Position numbers and translations under genes: made by a program. From Cellvibrionaceae bacterium (GTDB lineage Bacteria; Pseudomonadota; Gammaproteobacteria; Pseudomonadales; Cellvibrionaceae): a stretch of DNA of 64,000 nucleotides. The stretch covers positions 23,939-87,938 of the forward strand of contig JAGKWU010000017.1 of assembly GCA_021151695.1 (NCBI GenBank). Direction: 5' to 3'. Of the stretch, positions 17,713 through 27,464 are shown one piece after another; position 1 is the stretch's first letter, and each line of letters opens with the position of its first letter. The notes under the pieces were generated by a model. The model made no database searches, was not told where the DNA came from, and was given only the letters and a program-made list of their open reading frames with translations.

Positions 17713-19311
17713 ATGACACTTCTCTCACAGTTACATTTCGATAACCGCTTTGTGCACGAATTACCTGCTGATGCTATTGCTGATAATTATCGTCGGCAAG
17801 TTGCGGGCGCTTGTTATTCCTTTGTGAAACCCACCGCTGTCAGTGCGCCACAACTGGTCAGTGCCGCGGTCGAGGTGGCGAATTTAATTGAGCTTGACCA
17901 CAGTGCATTGCAGACAGATTTATTCACGCAAGTCTTCGCGGGCAATCACTTACTCGATGGTATGCAGCCTCACGCGTTTTGTTACGGCGGTCACCAGTTT
18001 GGCAATTGGGCCGGACAATTGGGTGATGGCCGCGCGATAAATTTGGGTGAGGTTAAAAATTCTCGCGGTGAGCATTGGACCTTGCAGTTAAAAGGCGCAG
18101 GACCAACGCCTTATTCGCGCACCGCTGATGGTTTGGCCGTGTTACGTTCATCCGTACGTGAATTTTTATGCAGCGAAGCCATGCACCATTTGGGCGTACC
18201 TACGACGCGAGCATTAAGCCTAGTGTTGACGGGTGAGCAGGTCCGTCGCGATATGTTTTACGACGGCAATCCGCAATGGGAACCGGGCGCCGTTGTTTGC
18301 CGTGTTGCACCAAGCTTTGTTCGTTTCGGTAACTTTGAAATTTTATCCGCGCGCAATGATGTGGATTTGCTGCGCACACTGGTCGATTTTACGATAACTG
18401 CTGATTATCCACATTTGGTGGGCGAGGGCATTGATCGCAACACTTACATCAAATGGTTCGATGAAATCTGCGTGCGCACCGCGCAGATGATTGCCCATTG
18501 GATGCGTGTAGGTTTTGTGCACGGTGTGATGAACACCGACAATATGTCCATCCTCGGTTTAACCATTGATTACGGGCCTTATGGCTGGCTGGAAGGCTAT
18601 GATCCCGATTGGACTCCCAACACCACCGACGCTCAGGGGCGTCGCTACCGTTTTATCAACCAGCCACAAATTGCACTCTGGAATCTGGCCCAACTGGGCA
18701 ATGCTATTTATCCGTTGGTGGATGAAGTTGAGCCTTTGCAAGAGGGCCTGAATTCCTATCGCCGCACTTACGCCGAGCAATGGCAGCAGGATATGGCGAA
18801 CAAGTTGGGCTTACATGAATTTGGCGAGCAGGATTCGGAATTGGTTGGCGACTTGTTTAAAGCGCTGCAGACCACAGAGACGGATATGACAATTTTCTTT
18901 CGCTTGCTGGCCAATCTGGATAGCCAAAAAGAGCAGGAAGATGCTGCATTACTGGATATTATTTCCCCCGCTTACTACCTAACACCCGATGCAGAATCTG
19001 CAGCCACTATGGTGAAATGGTTGCGTACTTACCAACAGCGATTGCAACAGGATTATGTGATGAAGGGCGAAATGCAATCTGAGCGTAGAGCGCGTATGAA
19101 TCGCGCTAACCCTAAATATGTACTGCGTAACTATATGGCCCAGCAGGCGATAGATAAGGCGAGCGAAGGCGATTTCTCCGAGGTGAATAAACTGCTGCAA
19201 CTGCTGCGCAACCCTTACGACGAGCAGCCCGAGTACGACATGTATTTTGCGCGGCGACCAGAGTGGGCACGTACTAAAGCGGGTTGTTCTATGTTGTCTT
19301 GTAGTTCGTAA
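17713..19311 (+). CDS. selO: Protein adenylyltransferase SelO (YdiU family)
   Basis: A 532-residue pseudokinase-fold enzyme that transfers AMP to Ser, Thr and Tyr of proteins in redox stress. Diagnostic features are the YGGHQFGNWAGQLGDGRA motif near residue 92, the LQLKGAGPTPYSR segment, the metal-binding MNTDNMSILGLTIDYGP motif and the C-terminal CSMLSCSS, where family members carry a redox Cys or selenocysteine. Length is slightly above the usual 480. It stands just upstream of the DUF3142 gene with a 25-bp gap. Confidence 0.95.
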   Translation: MTLLSQLHFDNRFVHELPADAIADNYRRQVAGACYSFVKPTAVSAPQLVSAAVEVANLIELDHSALQTDLFTQVFAGNHLLDGMQPHAFCYGGHQFGNWAGQLGDGRAINLGEVKNSRGEHWTLQLKGAGPTPYSRTADGLAVLRSSVREFLCSEAMHHLGVPTTRALSLVLTGEQVRRDMFYDGNPQWEPGAVVCRVAPSFVRFGNFEILSARNDVDLLRTLVDFTITADYPHLVGEGIDRNTYIKWFDEICVRTAQMIAHWMRVGFVHGVMNTDNMSILGLTIDYGPYGWLEGYDPDWTPNTTDAQGRRYRFINQPQIALWNLAQLGNAIYPLVDEVEPLQEGLNSYRRTYAEQWQQDMANKLGLHEFGEQDSELVGDLFKALQTTETDMTIFFRLLANLDSQKEQEDAALLDIISPAYYLTPDAESAATMVKWLRTYQQRLQQDYVMKGEMQSERRARMNRANPKYVLRNYMAQQAIDKASEGDFSEVNKLLQLLRNPYDEQPEYDMYFARRPEWARTKAGCSMLSCSS

Positions 19312-19336
19312 TAACTCAGTGCATGGATGAAAATCG

Positions 19337-20581
19337 GTGCGATTAGTGAACAAAATTTTATGGGGAATCACTGGCTTTCTGGTCGCGTTATTACTTTTCG
19401 CCGCATTTACAATTACTCGCGAAGCTGTGCCAGGCCCGACGCAGCATTCAATCTATATTTGGCAGCGACAATGGACACCTGCATTGATAGATTCTCTCAA
19501 GCAAATACGCGGTGATCTCACAGAACTGCGTGTGCTGGCTGCCGAGTTTTCTGTCGACCAGCCTGTAGTTATTACGCAAGTGGATTTCAGTGCGTTGGCG
19601 GTAGCGAAATTGCCTGTGTATGCAGTAATGCGTTTGGATGGTCGCCGCAGTGACTTGCTGGGTCAATCCACCCAACACTCGGTGATACAGATACTCCAGC
19701 AATGGCAGCGGCAACTACCCGACTTAAAGGGAATTGAAATCGATTTTGACTGCCCCAGATCGCAACTCAACAACTATCGCCTTTTTCTGAGCGAATTGCG
19801 CGAAAAAATTCCCGCCAATGTTGTACTGTCCAACACAGCGTTGCCTGACTGGCTGAATTCACCTGAACTGCCATCGCTTCTGGCGCAAACGGATGAATCG
19901 GTATTGCAATTGCACGCTGTTTCAAATCCGGCGCAGGGATTATTTGATCCCAGTGACGCACTGCTCTGGGCAATAGCTTATAAAAAAATAACGCACAAAC
20001 GCTTTCAACTTGCGTTGCCTGCCTATGGTTCCAATGTGGTTTTTAACGCGGAGGGAAAAATACTGGCGATTGAAAGCGAACAGCGCAATGCATTCAAGTT
20101 TGATCACAGCCTTGAGCTGGATGCAGATCCGAAAATCCTTGCCCGCTTTTTAGGTGATCTTCAACAGAGCGGGCTACGACAAGTCATCTGGTTTCGCCTG
20201 CCCATAGCCACTGACCAGCGCGCCTGGTCGTTGCTTACATTGCAGGATGTTATGGCGGGGAAGCCTCTTGTTGCAGATATTCAGGTGCGCCCTGTGATTG
20301 AGGTGGATAGTCAAAAAATTGCGGGCCTGGTACATCTGGAAATCGCAAATAGGGGTAATATAGCCGCCGCCTTGCCACGACGCCTGCGAGTCGATAACCC
20401 GGCCTGTACGGCTGCCGATGGCCTGGGTATTTACCATGCCCTACCGGTAGAGTCCGGCTGGCAATTCAGTGCAGAACAGAGAGCAAAAATATCACCACAG
20501 CAGCGCCAACAAATAGGCTGGTTGCGTTGCCCGCCAGGATTACCTAAGGATGAAATCAAGATTGTTATCGCTCACGAATAA
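19337..20581 (+). CDS. DUF3142-like membrane-anchored protein
   Basis: A 414-residue protein with an N-terminal signal anchor (residues about 5-27) and an extracytoplasmic domain. The segments IYIWQRQWTPALIDSL, GIEIDFDCPRSQLNNY and FQLALPAYGSN resemble DUF3142 and have a TIM-barrel feel close to glycosidase-like folds. Function is not known. Start GTG 19337 has GGATGA seven bases before it. Its last 32 bases overlap the next gene, and the two are probably translated together. Confidence 0.7.
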   Translation: MRLVNKILWGITGFLVALLLFAAFTITREAVPGPTQHSIYIWQRQWTPALIDSLKQIRGDLTELRVLAAEFSVDQPVVITQVDFSALAVAKLPVYAVMRLDGRRSDLLGQSTQHSVIQILQQWQRQLPDLKGIEIDFDCPRSQLNNYRLFLSELREKIPANVVLSNTALPDWLNSPELPSLLAQTDESVLQLHAVSNPAQGLFDPSDALLWAIAYKKITHKRFQLALPAYGSNVVFNAEGKILAIESEQRNAFKFDHSLELDADPKILARFLGDLQQSGLRQVIWFRLPIATDQRAWSLLTLQDVMAGKPLVADIQVRPVIEVDSQKIAGLVHLEIANRGNIAAALPRRLRVDNPACTAADGLGIYHALPVESGWQFSAEQRAKISPQQRQQIGWLRCPPGLPKDEIKIVIAHE

Positions 20582-22667
20582 TCATCGGCACAGCCATAAG
20601 CGACTATTGGCTGCGACCATGGCCGGTATTTTGTTTTCCGTGCAGGCACAGGCATGTGGCCCCTTTTTTTCCACCATATTAGTGACTGATCGCCAGTCGC
20701 ATATGGCCTATTTGCCGGAGGGGGATGTTTACCAGCAGTTGTCACATCTGCTGCCGGCAAAAGAAGCGGCCCTGGTTGCCGATGAGGCCAGTAGTGTTGA
20801 GCAGGTGGAGCTCAAAGATCTTTCCCCGGAGCAGGCTGCGCAGCTTAAAACCCTGCGCGCCAGCGCTGATTCTGCAGGTGAAAAAGGCGATGTGCTGCCA
20901 GAGGATGTACGTCTTTACACCCAAGGCGCCATAGCCTTTAACGCGGCTTGGGCCAAGCGAGATGACAGTGGGGGATATGAAGAACAAACTGGTGAAGAAG
21001 GCCCCGCGACAACGGCATTAGCAGCAACAGATGCGAAAGCCGTTACCGTCGCGCGCGAAAAGTTTTTAGCCGTAATGGCACTCCCTGAAGCCGCTAAAAA
21101 ATCCCGCGCACTCTGGGCGACTTTTATGCTGGGCCGCATGGCCACCTTTGAAGGAGATGACAAGCAGGCCGCTAATTATTTTTCACAAGTACGTCAGCTA
21201 GCCGCGCTTGGTTATAAAGATGATTTGGGATTGGCCGTGGCAACTTATGGATTGGAAGCTCGCCCCTTTTATTTGATGGCGACAGGCAAGCATCCATTGA
21301 GTGAAGGTGTAACTTCTGCAGCGGCTTATCAAAAAGCGTTGCAACTTTATGCACAGCAGGCTGCTTACAACTCACCTTCTGCCTATCAATCACTGCGCAT
21401 GACTATTGAGCATTTGATGGCACAACCTGAAGTGACTGCGCAGTTGATGGGCGATAAATTTATCCAGCAACTTGTTTTTGCTTATGCCTTTAGTAATTAT
21501 TTTAGCGATCAGGTGCGTTTGGATTTATTAGCAAAATTGGAGCAGCAACAGCAGGCAGATGTGCCCGACCCGGATGTGGTCGCCGCCTTCGCCTATCGTC
21601 AGGGGCGCTCGGATTTAGCGGCGCACTTTGTCAAAAACTCCAACACGCCGTTGGCGGCTTGGGTAAAAGCAAAATTGGCGTTACAGCAGGGCGATAACAA
21701 AGCTGCGCTGGATGCCTATGTGCAAGCGGCGAAAGCATTTCCTGTAGATGAGAATTGGACTTCCTCCAGCCCCGAGCCCAACGATTATATGATGGAGGGC
21801 GTTACGCCCAATTGTTTGGTCAACAGTGAATTGGGATTGCTTCAATTACAGCGCAATGAATATCTGCAAGCGCTGCATTATTTATATCTGGGTTCGAAAG
21901 ATTATTGGATGGATGCGGCCTATGTTGCCGAGCGAGTCGTTACTACGGATGAATTAAAATCGTTTGTCGATCAGCGCGCACCATCAGCGGATGGAGCAGC
22001 AGGCCATGTATGGGGCGATGCTAATCCGCCGGTACAAATTCGCAATTTATTGGCGCGTCGTCTGATGCGTGACAAGCGTTATCAGGAAGCTGTGAATTAT
22101 TTTAGCGAACCTGAGGTGCAACAAAAAGCGCGCGATTATGCCTACCAGTTGGAGCGTGCCCAGTTGTTTTGGTTGCCTGCAACATACAAGGCAGAAGCAT
22201 TATTTAATGCGAGCCAGATCGCGCGCAACAACGGTATGGAATTAATGGGCTATGAAGGCGCACCGGACTACGCTGCCTGGGATGGCCTGTTCGAGTATGG
22301 TTGGCCCGATGAGATTCAAGAGGGTGGACTGATCAGTGCCGGCGAAAAGCAGCGTTTTGATGCATCCAAAGCCAAACCGGAAAAACGCTTTCACTATCGT
22401 TTTGTGGCAGCGCAATTGGCGAGCCAGGCGGCAGATATGTTGCCCGCGCGCTCACAAGCCTTTGCCGCTGTACTCTGCGAGGCAACCCGTTATTTGCTAG
22501 TGCGCTATCCGGAAGATGCTGCACCTATTTACCAGCGCTACCTCAAGCAGGGCGCCTATGTTCCCTGGGGCGAAAGTTTTGGGCAAGAGTGTCCGGCGCC
22601 AGAATTCAAGCTCGCTTTTTGGCAATATCCGCGTGAAAGGCTCGCGCAATTGAAACGATATTTTTAA
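20550..22667 (+). CDS. Secreted protein of unknown function with helical repeats
   Basis: A 705-residue protein with a signal peptide (residues about 1-35, ending VQAQA) followed at once by CGPFF. Much of the rest is Ala/Leu/Gln-rich helix pairs reminiscent of TPR or Sel1-like repeats (for example AARFMLGRMATFEGDDKQA-type segments near 190 and AALDAYVQAAKAF near 395). I do not recognise a family. The 32-bp overlap with the DUF3142 gene points to a joint role, perhaps in the periplasm or outer envelope. Start ATG 20550 is inside the previous gene; no later start gives a full signal peptide. Confidence 0.7.
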   Translation: MKSRLLSLTNNHRHSHKRLLAATMAGILFSVQAQACGPFFSTILVTDRQSHMAYLPEGDVYQQLSHLLPAKEAALVADEASSVEQVELKDLSPEQAAQLKTLRASADSAGEKGDVLPEDVRLYTQGAIAFNAAWAKRDDSGGYEEQTGEEGPATTALAATDAKAVTVAREKFLAVMALPEAAKKSRALWATFMLGRMATFEGDDKQAANYFSQVRQLAALGYKDDLGLAVATYGLEARPFYLMATGKHPLSEGVTSAAAYQKALQLYAQQAAYNSPSAYQSLRMTIEHLMAQPEVTAQLMGDKFIQQLVFAYAFSNYFSDQVRLDLLAKLEQQQQADVPDPDVVAAFAYRQGRSDLAAHFVKNSNTPLAAWVKAKLALQQGDNKAALDAYVQAAKAFPVDENWTSSSPEPNDYMMEGVTPNCLVNSELGLLQLQRNEYLQALHYLYLGSKDYWMDAAYVAERVVTTDELKSFVDQRAPSADGAAGHVWGDANPPVQIRNLLARRLMRDKRYQEAVNYFSEPEVQQKARDYAYQLERAQLFWLPATYKAEALFNASQIARNNGMELMGYEGAPDYAAWDGLFEYGWPDEIQEGGLISAGEKQRFDASKAKPEKRFHYRFVAAQLASQAADMLPARSQAFAAVLCEATRYLLVRYPEDAAPIYQRYLKQGAYVPWGESFGQECPAPEFKLAFWQYPRERLAQLKRYF

Positions 22668-22686
22668 CAGGTTTTTTGGACAATTT

Positions 22687-23460
22687 ATGATTGGTACATT
22701 GGTTGGTTTTTTATTTGGCGCTCTGCTGACCCACAAACTTATCGGTGCAGTCCTGGGTGGTTTTCTCGGCTACTTTTTTTATGATCGCCAGCAGCGCGCA
22801 GGGCAAGTTACCGGCGAACAATTGCACCAGGCGCAGGAATTATTTTTCAAAACAGTTTTTAATTTGCTGGGCCACATTGCCAAATCTGACGGCCATGTCA
22901 GCGAAATGGAAGTTAAGCTCACCGAAGCCCTGATGGATAAAATGGGCCTCACCCCCGAACACAGGCGGGAAGCCATTCGTTTGTTTAAAGAAGGCGCTGC
23001 ACCTGAATTTGATTTGAATGCCAGCCTCTCGGCGTTTCAAGGCCTTGGTCGCCAAAGCCCTAACCTGAGCCAGATGTTGCTGGTATATCTGGTGAATCTG
23101 GCGATGATTGATGGTGAACTGGATGATGCGGAGCACCGCATTTTGCAGCAAGTAGCGGACAGCCTTGGCTTTTCGCGTACGGCGTTCGAGCAGCTGCTGC
23201 GAATGATCGGTGCGCAAAATACGTTTACTCGCGATCATCAGCCTGGGCCAAATGATGTGGCACTGGCCTACGAGGCTCTGGGTGTTACACCTGAGTCGAG
23301 TGATGCCGATATCAAAAAAGCCTATCGCAAGCTCATGAGCCAGTATCACCCGGATAAACTCATGGGGCAGGGTGTTCCGCAAGACATGATTAAAGCGGCT
23401 ACCGAGCGCTCTCAAGAGATTCAAGCCGCTTATGATTTAATTAAGAAATCGCGCGCGTAA
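22687..23460 (+). CDS. djlA: Membrane-anchored DnaJ-like co-chaperone
   Basis: A 257-residue protein with DjlA layout. A glycine-rich membrane segment covers residues about 2-32, a TerB-like acidic helical domain about 50-165, and a C-terminal J domain about 190-257 holds the HPD motif at 221-223. DjlA activates DnaK from the inner-membrane face. It starts 19 bp after the previous gene and ends 16 bp before the pseudouridine synthase gene, so all three may share a transcript. Confidence 0.92.
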   Translation: MIGTLVGFLFGALLTHKLIGAVLGGFLGYFFYDRQQRAGQVTGEQLHQAQELFFKTVFNLLGHIAKSDGHVSEMEVKLTEALMDKMGLTPEHRREAIRLFKEGAAPEFDLNASLSAFQGLGRQSPNLSQMLLVYLVNLAMIDGELDDAEHRILQQVADSLGFSRTAFEQLLRMIGAQNTFTRDHQPGPNDVALAYEALGVTPESSDADIKKAYRKLMSQYHPDKLMGQGVPQDMIKAATERSQEIQAAYDLIKKSRA

Positions 23461-23476
23461 CTTTTACGTTATTGAT

Positions 23477-24166
23477 ATGCGTCTCGATAGATTTATTGAA
23501 AGCCGCCTGGCTTGCTCGGCGCGCAGCGTGCGCGAAATGTTTGCGCAGCGCCAGGTGTTGCTCAACGGCGTAGCTGTTGCCGAAGGGAGGGGGCTTATTT
23601 CAGAGTTTTGCCGTGTGGAGGTTGCAGGTGATTTGTTGCAAGCTCGCCAAGCGGTTTACGTAATGCTGCATAAGCCTGTCGGTTGTGTAAGCGCTACACG
23701 CGACCACAAAAATCCCACAGTATTGGACTTGATTGATTTACCGGAGAAGGATCAACTACATCTCGCCGGTCGTTTGGATTTTAATACCACCGGGCTTATG
23801 TTACTCACCAACGACGGCCGCTGGTCGCGCCGAGTTACCCAACCGCAACAAAAAATTCCCAAGACTTATTGGGTAAAAACCAAGGATGAAATTACCACGG
23901 CCCAGGTAGAAACATTTGCGCAGGGCATCTATTTTCGTTTTGAAGATCTCTGGACATCTCCCGCGCTGCTTGAGCCTATAGATTCACACACCGCTTATCT
24001 CACTATCTATGAGGGCCGCTATCACCAGATCAAACGCATGTTTGGTTTCTTTGATAACGAAGTAATCGGTTTGCATAGATTGTCTATGGGGAACATCGAG
24101 TTGGACCCTCATCTGGCAGCGGGTGAATATCGTCATTTGAGTGCGCCCGAAATTCAATCCGTATGA
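23477..24166 (+). CDS. rsuA: 16S rRNA pseudouridine synthase, RsuA family
   Basis: A 229-residue enzyme with an N-terminal S4-like RNA-binding segment (MRLDRFIESRLACSARSVRE) and the pseudouridine synthase catalytic motif GRLDFNTTGL, with D101 as nucleophile. The following LLTNDGRWSRRVTQP matches RsuA rather than RluB/E/F. RsuA makes pseudouridine 516 in 16S rRNA. Length fits the family (about 230). Confidence 0.88.
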   Translation: MRLDRFIESRLACSARSVREMFAQRQVLLNGVAVAEGRGLISEFCRVEVAGDLLQARQAVYVMLHKPVGCVSATRDHKNPTVLDLIDLPEKDQLHLAGRLDFNTTGLMLLTNDGRWSRRVTQPQQKIPKTYWVKTKDEITTAQVETFAQGIYFRFEDLWTSPALLEPIDSHTAYLTIYEGRYHQIKRMFGFFDNEVIGLHRLSMGNIELDPHLAAGEYRHLSAPEIQSV

Positions 24167-24278
24167 TTTATCCCATGCTTTTGGCGGTAAATTTTGCACT
24201 GCACTAGTGCCTGTTCAATTTTTCCCTGTGCATAAAGTCGCATTTCATTAGCCCGCACAACAATTTATTAATCTGATG

Positions 24279-24297
24279 TTGACAACGTTGTCCTATT
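24279..24297. promoter_or_regulatory. Palindromic operator upstream of chitinase, shared with AraC-type gene
   Basis: TTGACAACGTTGTCCTATT contains a perfect 12-bp palindrome GACAACGTTGTC at 24281-24292. The same 19 bases recur at 32100-32118. TTGACA could be a -35 hexamer, with TAATTT 18 bp downstream as a -10. This fits a LacI-family operator; from memory it resembles NagR-type sites of chitin and N-acetylglucosamine genes, which needs checking. The 492-bp stretch 24167-24658 contains this site, further CCTAT/ATTGTC fragments to about 24355 and the chitinase leader. No convincing gene is seen in it. Confidence 0.65.
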
Positions 24298-24658
24298 GGG
24301 TGTAATTTTCGCTCATAGGGTGTTTGCCATCCTATTGTCACAATCAACATTGTTCGACATGCAGCATCAAAAAATAAAATAATCAGCGTTAAAAACGCAA
24401 CATAATTAGATTGACTCATCAAGGCTACTTCATCGTTTTTTGTTTGTTCCATTCGTAAGTCTGATCCGAAACAGTTACTTGTTGTGCGGAATGCGGGAGC
24501 ATTTTGTCGGTAGTTTTCGGTAGGGAGTTTTTCACTTATCCATTGTGTTGACTGCGGCGCAACTGTGCCGGGGCGGGCGTGCTATTGCCTGTAATTTATA
24601 GCCTTGCCCGAAAACAATTTTTTTAAAAACGATTAACTTAAACCTTGAGGGATATAGC

Positions 24659-26422
24659 ATGAAAAAAACAAAAGCTTTACTCGTTCTCGGCCTACTGGCC
24701 GGAATTTCACAAGCGAGCCACGCCTACAATTGTAGTGCTGTGGCCGCTTATGTTGACGGCAGTAGCTACACCAATGGCGCTATCGTAAAAAATGGTGGCA
24801 GCGCTTATTCCTGTACGGTTTCAGGTTGGTGTTCACAGGGTGGTGCCTACGCGCCTGGCACTGGCTGGGCCTGGAGCAACGCATGGAGTGGTTTGGGCGT
24901 GTGTGATGGTTCTACTTCCAGCACAGCTTCATCGGTTGCCAGCTCGGCAAAAACTTCTTCAGCTACCTCTGTAGCAACGTCTTCTGCTTCAAGTGTTACC
25001 TCAACAGGTTCTTGCTCTGGTTTGCCAGTGTGGACCAGCTCCGGCGTTTACACCGGTGGTAATCAAGTCCAATACAACAGTGTGAAATACCAGGCTAAAT
25101 GGTGGACACAAAATCAGGACCCAACATTAAATTCCGGTGCTGACGGTGTGTGGTTAAATCAAGGTCCCTGCGGAACTTCATCTTCAGTGGCTACCAGTTC
25201 ATCCAAAACCAGCTCGTCTGTTGTAACCAGCTCCAGCGTAAAAACTTCATCTAGCGCGCCTTCGTCAGTGGCGACAAGTTCGGTAAAAACCTCCAGCTCA
25301 GTTTCAAGCTCCGTTGCTGGCGGTAAAAAAGTAATTGGTTATTTCCCTGAGTGGGGCATTTACGGCCGTAACTATCACGTAAAAAATATTGAGACCAGTG
25401 GTGCAGCGAGCAAACTGACTCATATTATTTACGCATTCGGCAACGTCACCAACGGACAATGTGTGATTGGTGATTCCTACGCGGATTACGATAAAGCCTA
25501 CGATGCTGCCGGCAGCGTGGATGGCGTGGCAGATACCTGGGATGCGGGTGCATTGCGCGGTAGCTTTAACCAATTGCGCAAGCTGAAAAAATTGCATCCA
25601 GGTTTGAAAGTAGTGTGGTCATTCGGTGGCTGGACCTGGTCTGGCGGCTTTACTCAGGCCGCACAAAATCCTGCTGGATTTGCAGATTCTTGCTACAACC
25701 TGGTGAAAGATGCGCGTTGGGCCGACGTATTTGACGGTATCGATATCGACTGGGAATATCCTAACGAATGTGGTTTGAGTTGCGATACCAGCGGTTTCTC
25801 AGCGTACAAAAATCTGATGCAAGCATTGCGCGCACGTTTTGGTAATTTGAGCGTGAGCTCTGCAATTGGTGCAGGTGAAGCGAAGATCAATGCCGCGGAT
25901 TACGCCGGTGCAGCGCAGTATGTGGATTTCTACATGCCTATGACCTACGACTACTTTGGCGCATGGGATAAAACGGGCCCAACAGCACCACATTCTCCAC
26001 TCTATTCATACAGCGGTATTCCAATTGCCACTAACTATTCCGACCACGCGGTTAAGCAATTGCTTGCCAAAGGCGTACCTGCCAGCAAAATTTTGTTAGG
26101 TGTTGGTTTCTACGGCCGTGGTTGGACTGGCGTGACACAAGCGGCTCCTGGCGGCAGTGCAACTGGCGCGGCACAAGGCAGTGTTGAGGCGGGTATTGAG
26201 GATTACAAAATCCTGAAAACCAAATGCCCTGCAACAGGTACTGTAGGTGGTACTGCTTACGGTTTCTGCAACGGTGAATGGTGGAGCTACGACACTCCAC
26301 AAACCCTGGTTGGTAAAGTGGATTATGTAAACCAACAAAACCTGGCCGGCGCTTTCTTCTGGGAACTGAGTGGTGATACCACTAACGGCGAGTTGATTAG
26401 CGTGTTGGGTAATCTGCGCTAG
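24659..26422 (+). CDS. Secreted GH18 chitinase with two chitin-binding modules
   Basis: A 587-residue secreted chitinase. Signal peptide about 1-22 (SHA cleavage). Module one, residues 23-82, has the GWCSQGGAYAPGTGWAW pattern of CBM73-like domains. A Ser/Thr/Ala linker follows, then a CBM5 module (119-171, with YQAKWWTQNQDP), then a second serine linker. The GH18 barrel covers about 223-587. The catalytic motif DGIDIDWE spans 359-366 with acid E366, and YMPMTYDYFG marks the +1 site. It should cut crystalline chitin. A TTGAGGG ribosome site precedes ATG 24659, and the shared palindrome at 24279 suggests repression by a LacI-like protein. Confidence 0.95.
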   Translation: MKKTKALLVLGLLAGISQASHAYNCSAVAAYVDGSSYTNGAIVKNGGSAYSCTVSGWCSQGGAYAPGTGWAWSNAWSGLGVCDGSTSSTASSVASSAKTSSATSVATSSASSVTSTGSCSGLPVWTSSGVYTGGNQVQYNSVKYQAKWWTQNQDPTLNSGADGVWLNQGPCGTSSSVATSSSKTSSSVVTSSSVKTSSSAPSSVATSSVKTSSSVSSSVAGGKKVIGYFPEWGIYGRNYHVKNIETSGAASKLTHIIYAFGNVTNGQCVIGDSYADYDKAYDAAGSVDGVADTWDAGALRGSFNQLRKLKKLHPGLKVVWSFGGWTWSGGFTQAAQNPAGFADSCYNLVKDARWADVFDGIDIDWEYPNECGLSCDTSGFSAYKNLMQALRARFGNLSVSSAIGAGEAKINAADYAGAAQYVDFYMPMTYDYFGAWDKTGPTAPHSPLYSYSGIPIATNYSDHAVKQLLAKGVPASKILLGVGFYGRGWTGVTQAAPGGSATGAAQGSVEAGIEDYKILKTKCPATGTVGGTAYGFCNGEWWSYDTPQTLVGKVDYVNQQNLAGAFFWELSGDTTNGELISVLGNLR

Positions 26423-26474
26423 GTGTTAACGCACAGAAAATAGATTGTGTGAGAGTGATCGACCTGTAGTTCTT

Positions 26475-26500
26475 AAGCCTCACTTAGGTGAGGCTTTTTT
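26475..26500. terminator. Bidirectional terminator between chitinase and DUF1461 gene
   Basis: AAGCCTCAC and GTGAGGCTT form a 9-bp stem with a short loop, followed by a T-run on the plus strand and with A residues on the other side. It ends the chitinase message and overlaps the stop region of the convergent gene. Confidence 0.85.
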
Positions 26501-27277
26501 ATTTTTACGTTGCTTGCTTTTTTGTTGGGTTGCTGATGGTATTGTTTGCGAGACAACTGCCATATTCTTTCTCAGCAGGCGCAACATGCCCCAAGTACCC
26601 AGCGCCCAAAAGACGGTAAGCAGGACCAATAAAAGTACCGCAATAAATGCAAAAATATCCGGCGCCTTCATCAGGGTCGTCATCAAAGAATCTTCATAAT
26701 AAAAAAACCACTGATGGCCATCGGGAAATATTTTGGTGTGAAACCAGTAAAAAACCTTGGTTGCTCCTATGGCCAGAATCAGTGTAGTTATCGCGAAAAA
26801 GCCGCCGAAAAATCCAAACAATATATGGCGCACTGATGGAAACTTCGCACCTTGGCGTAGCGCGAGTGCAAACGCGATAATCCACAGCACGCCTCCTGCA
26901 ATACCCACCGCATAAAACTTATTGATGAGATTACTCACATCCTGCAAATGAATAATTTCTGCCTGGTGCATCAGCGGTTCGCGCGTACCGTTGGGCAGTG
27001 GATAGCTGATTTTTTCCAAGCCCTCGCCACTGTGTTGCACGGCATGGGTAATTTGCGCAAACAATTCCCAATGGTCCTCTGGCTTGGTGGTGGCAAAGCC
27101 CTGTTTGTGGCGATTGATGGGTGCGAACTCTGCTATGTGCTGCTCCAGCCCCAACATTTTGTAACCGAGCGGATAGGCGAAGCTGACTTGGGCTAACAGG
27201 TGCCAGGCTAGCAAGCTGGTCGCGAGGAGTTGCCCAATAAAAATACAGGGCCAAAGGATATAGGGGGGCAGGCGCAT
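26480..27277 (-). CDS. DUF1461 (TIGR01906-like) integral membrane protein
   Basis: A 265-residue membrane protein with helices near residues 8-30, 118-140, 150-172 and 208-232. An extracytoplasmic loop between the first two ends in the HQAEIIHLQDVSNLINKFY segment typical of the DUF1461 family. The tail is strongly basic (KSKQRKNKKASPK). Function unknown. It is convergent to the chitinase gene and divergent from the GH2 gene, so it shares the intergenic region 27278-27464 with GH2. Confidence 0.75.
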   Translation of the reverse strand: MRLPPYILWPCIFIGQLLATSLLAWHLLAQVSFAYPLGYKMLGLEQHIAEFAPINRHKQGFATTKPEDHWELFAQITHAVQHSGEGLEKISYPLPNGTREPLMHQAEIIHLQDVSNLINKFYAVGIAGGVLWIIAFALALRQGAKFPSVRHILFGFFGGFFAITTLILAIGATKVFYWFHTKIFPDGHQWFFYYEDSLMTTLMKAPDIFAFIAVLLLVLLTVFWALGTWGMLRLLRKNMAVVSQTIPSATQQKSKQRKNKKASPK

Positions 27278-27410
27278 AAGAGTGTCTCAGAGAAAGATGG
27301 CGCAGCCTAACCAGCACGAGGCTGGTCGGCAAGCCTTGCACTTCGCTTTCCCGCCGCTATACAGGTTGCTCAGGAAAGTAAAAACCGGTAAATCCCTCAC
27401 AGCAAATGTA

Positions 27411-27430
27411 TTGTATGATTTATCATTCAA
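27411..27430. promoter_or_regulatory. Candidate operator before GH2 gene
   Basis: TTGTATGATTTATCATTCAA is an imperfect palindrome with 9-bp arms (one mismatch) and a 2-base centre, 35 bp upstream of the GH2 start. It is placed where a repressor would block transcription. The binding protein is unknown. Confidence 0.4.
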
Positions 27431-27464
27431 GTTAAGCATAACAATATCTATGGGAGAACAAATA

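Noticed and set aside
24204..24452. 82-codon minus-strand frame upstream of the chitinase
   Set aside because: It runs through the palindromic operator region, lacks a clear ribosome site and has no family resemblance.
24500..24570. Possible 21-bp AraC-type repeats before the first chitinase
   Set aside because: Segments such as GTCGGTAGTTTTCGG align only loosely with the consensus and the partner half-site is poor, so I did not add this promoter to the regulon.
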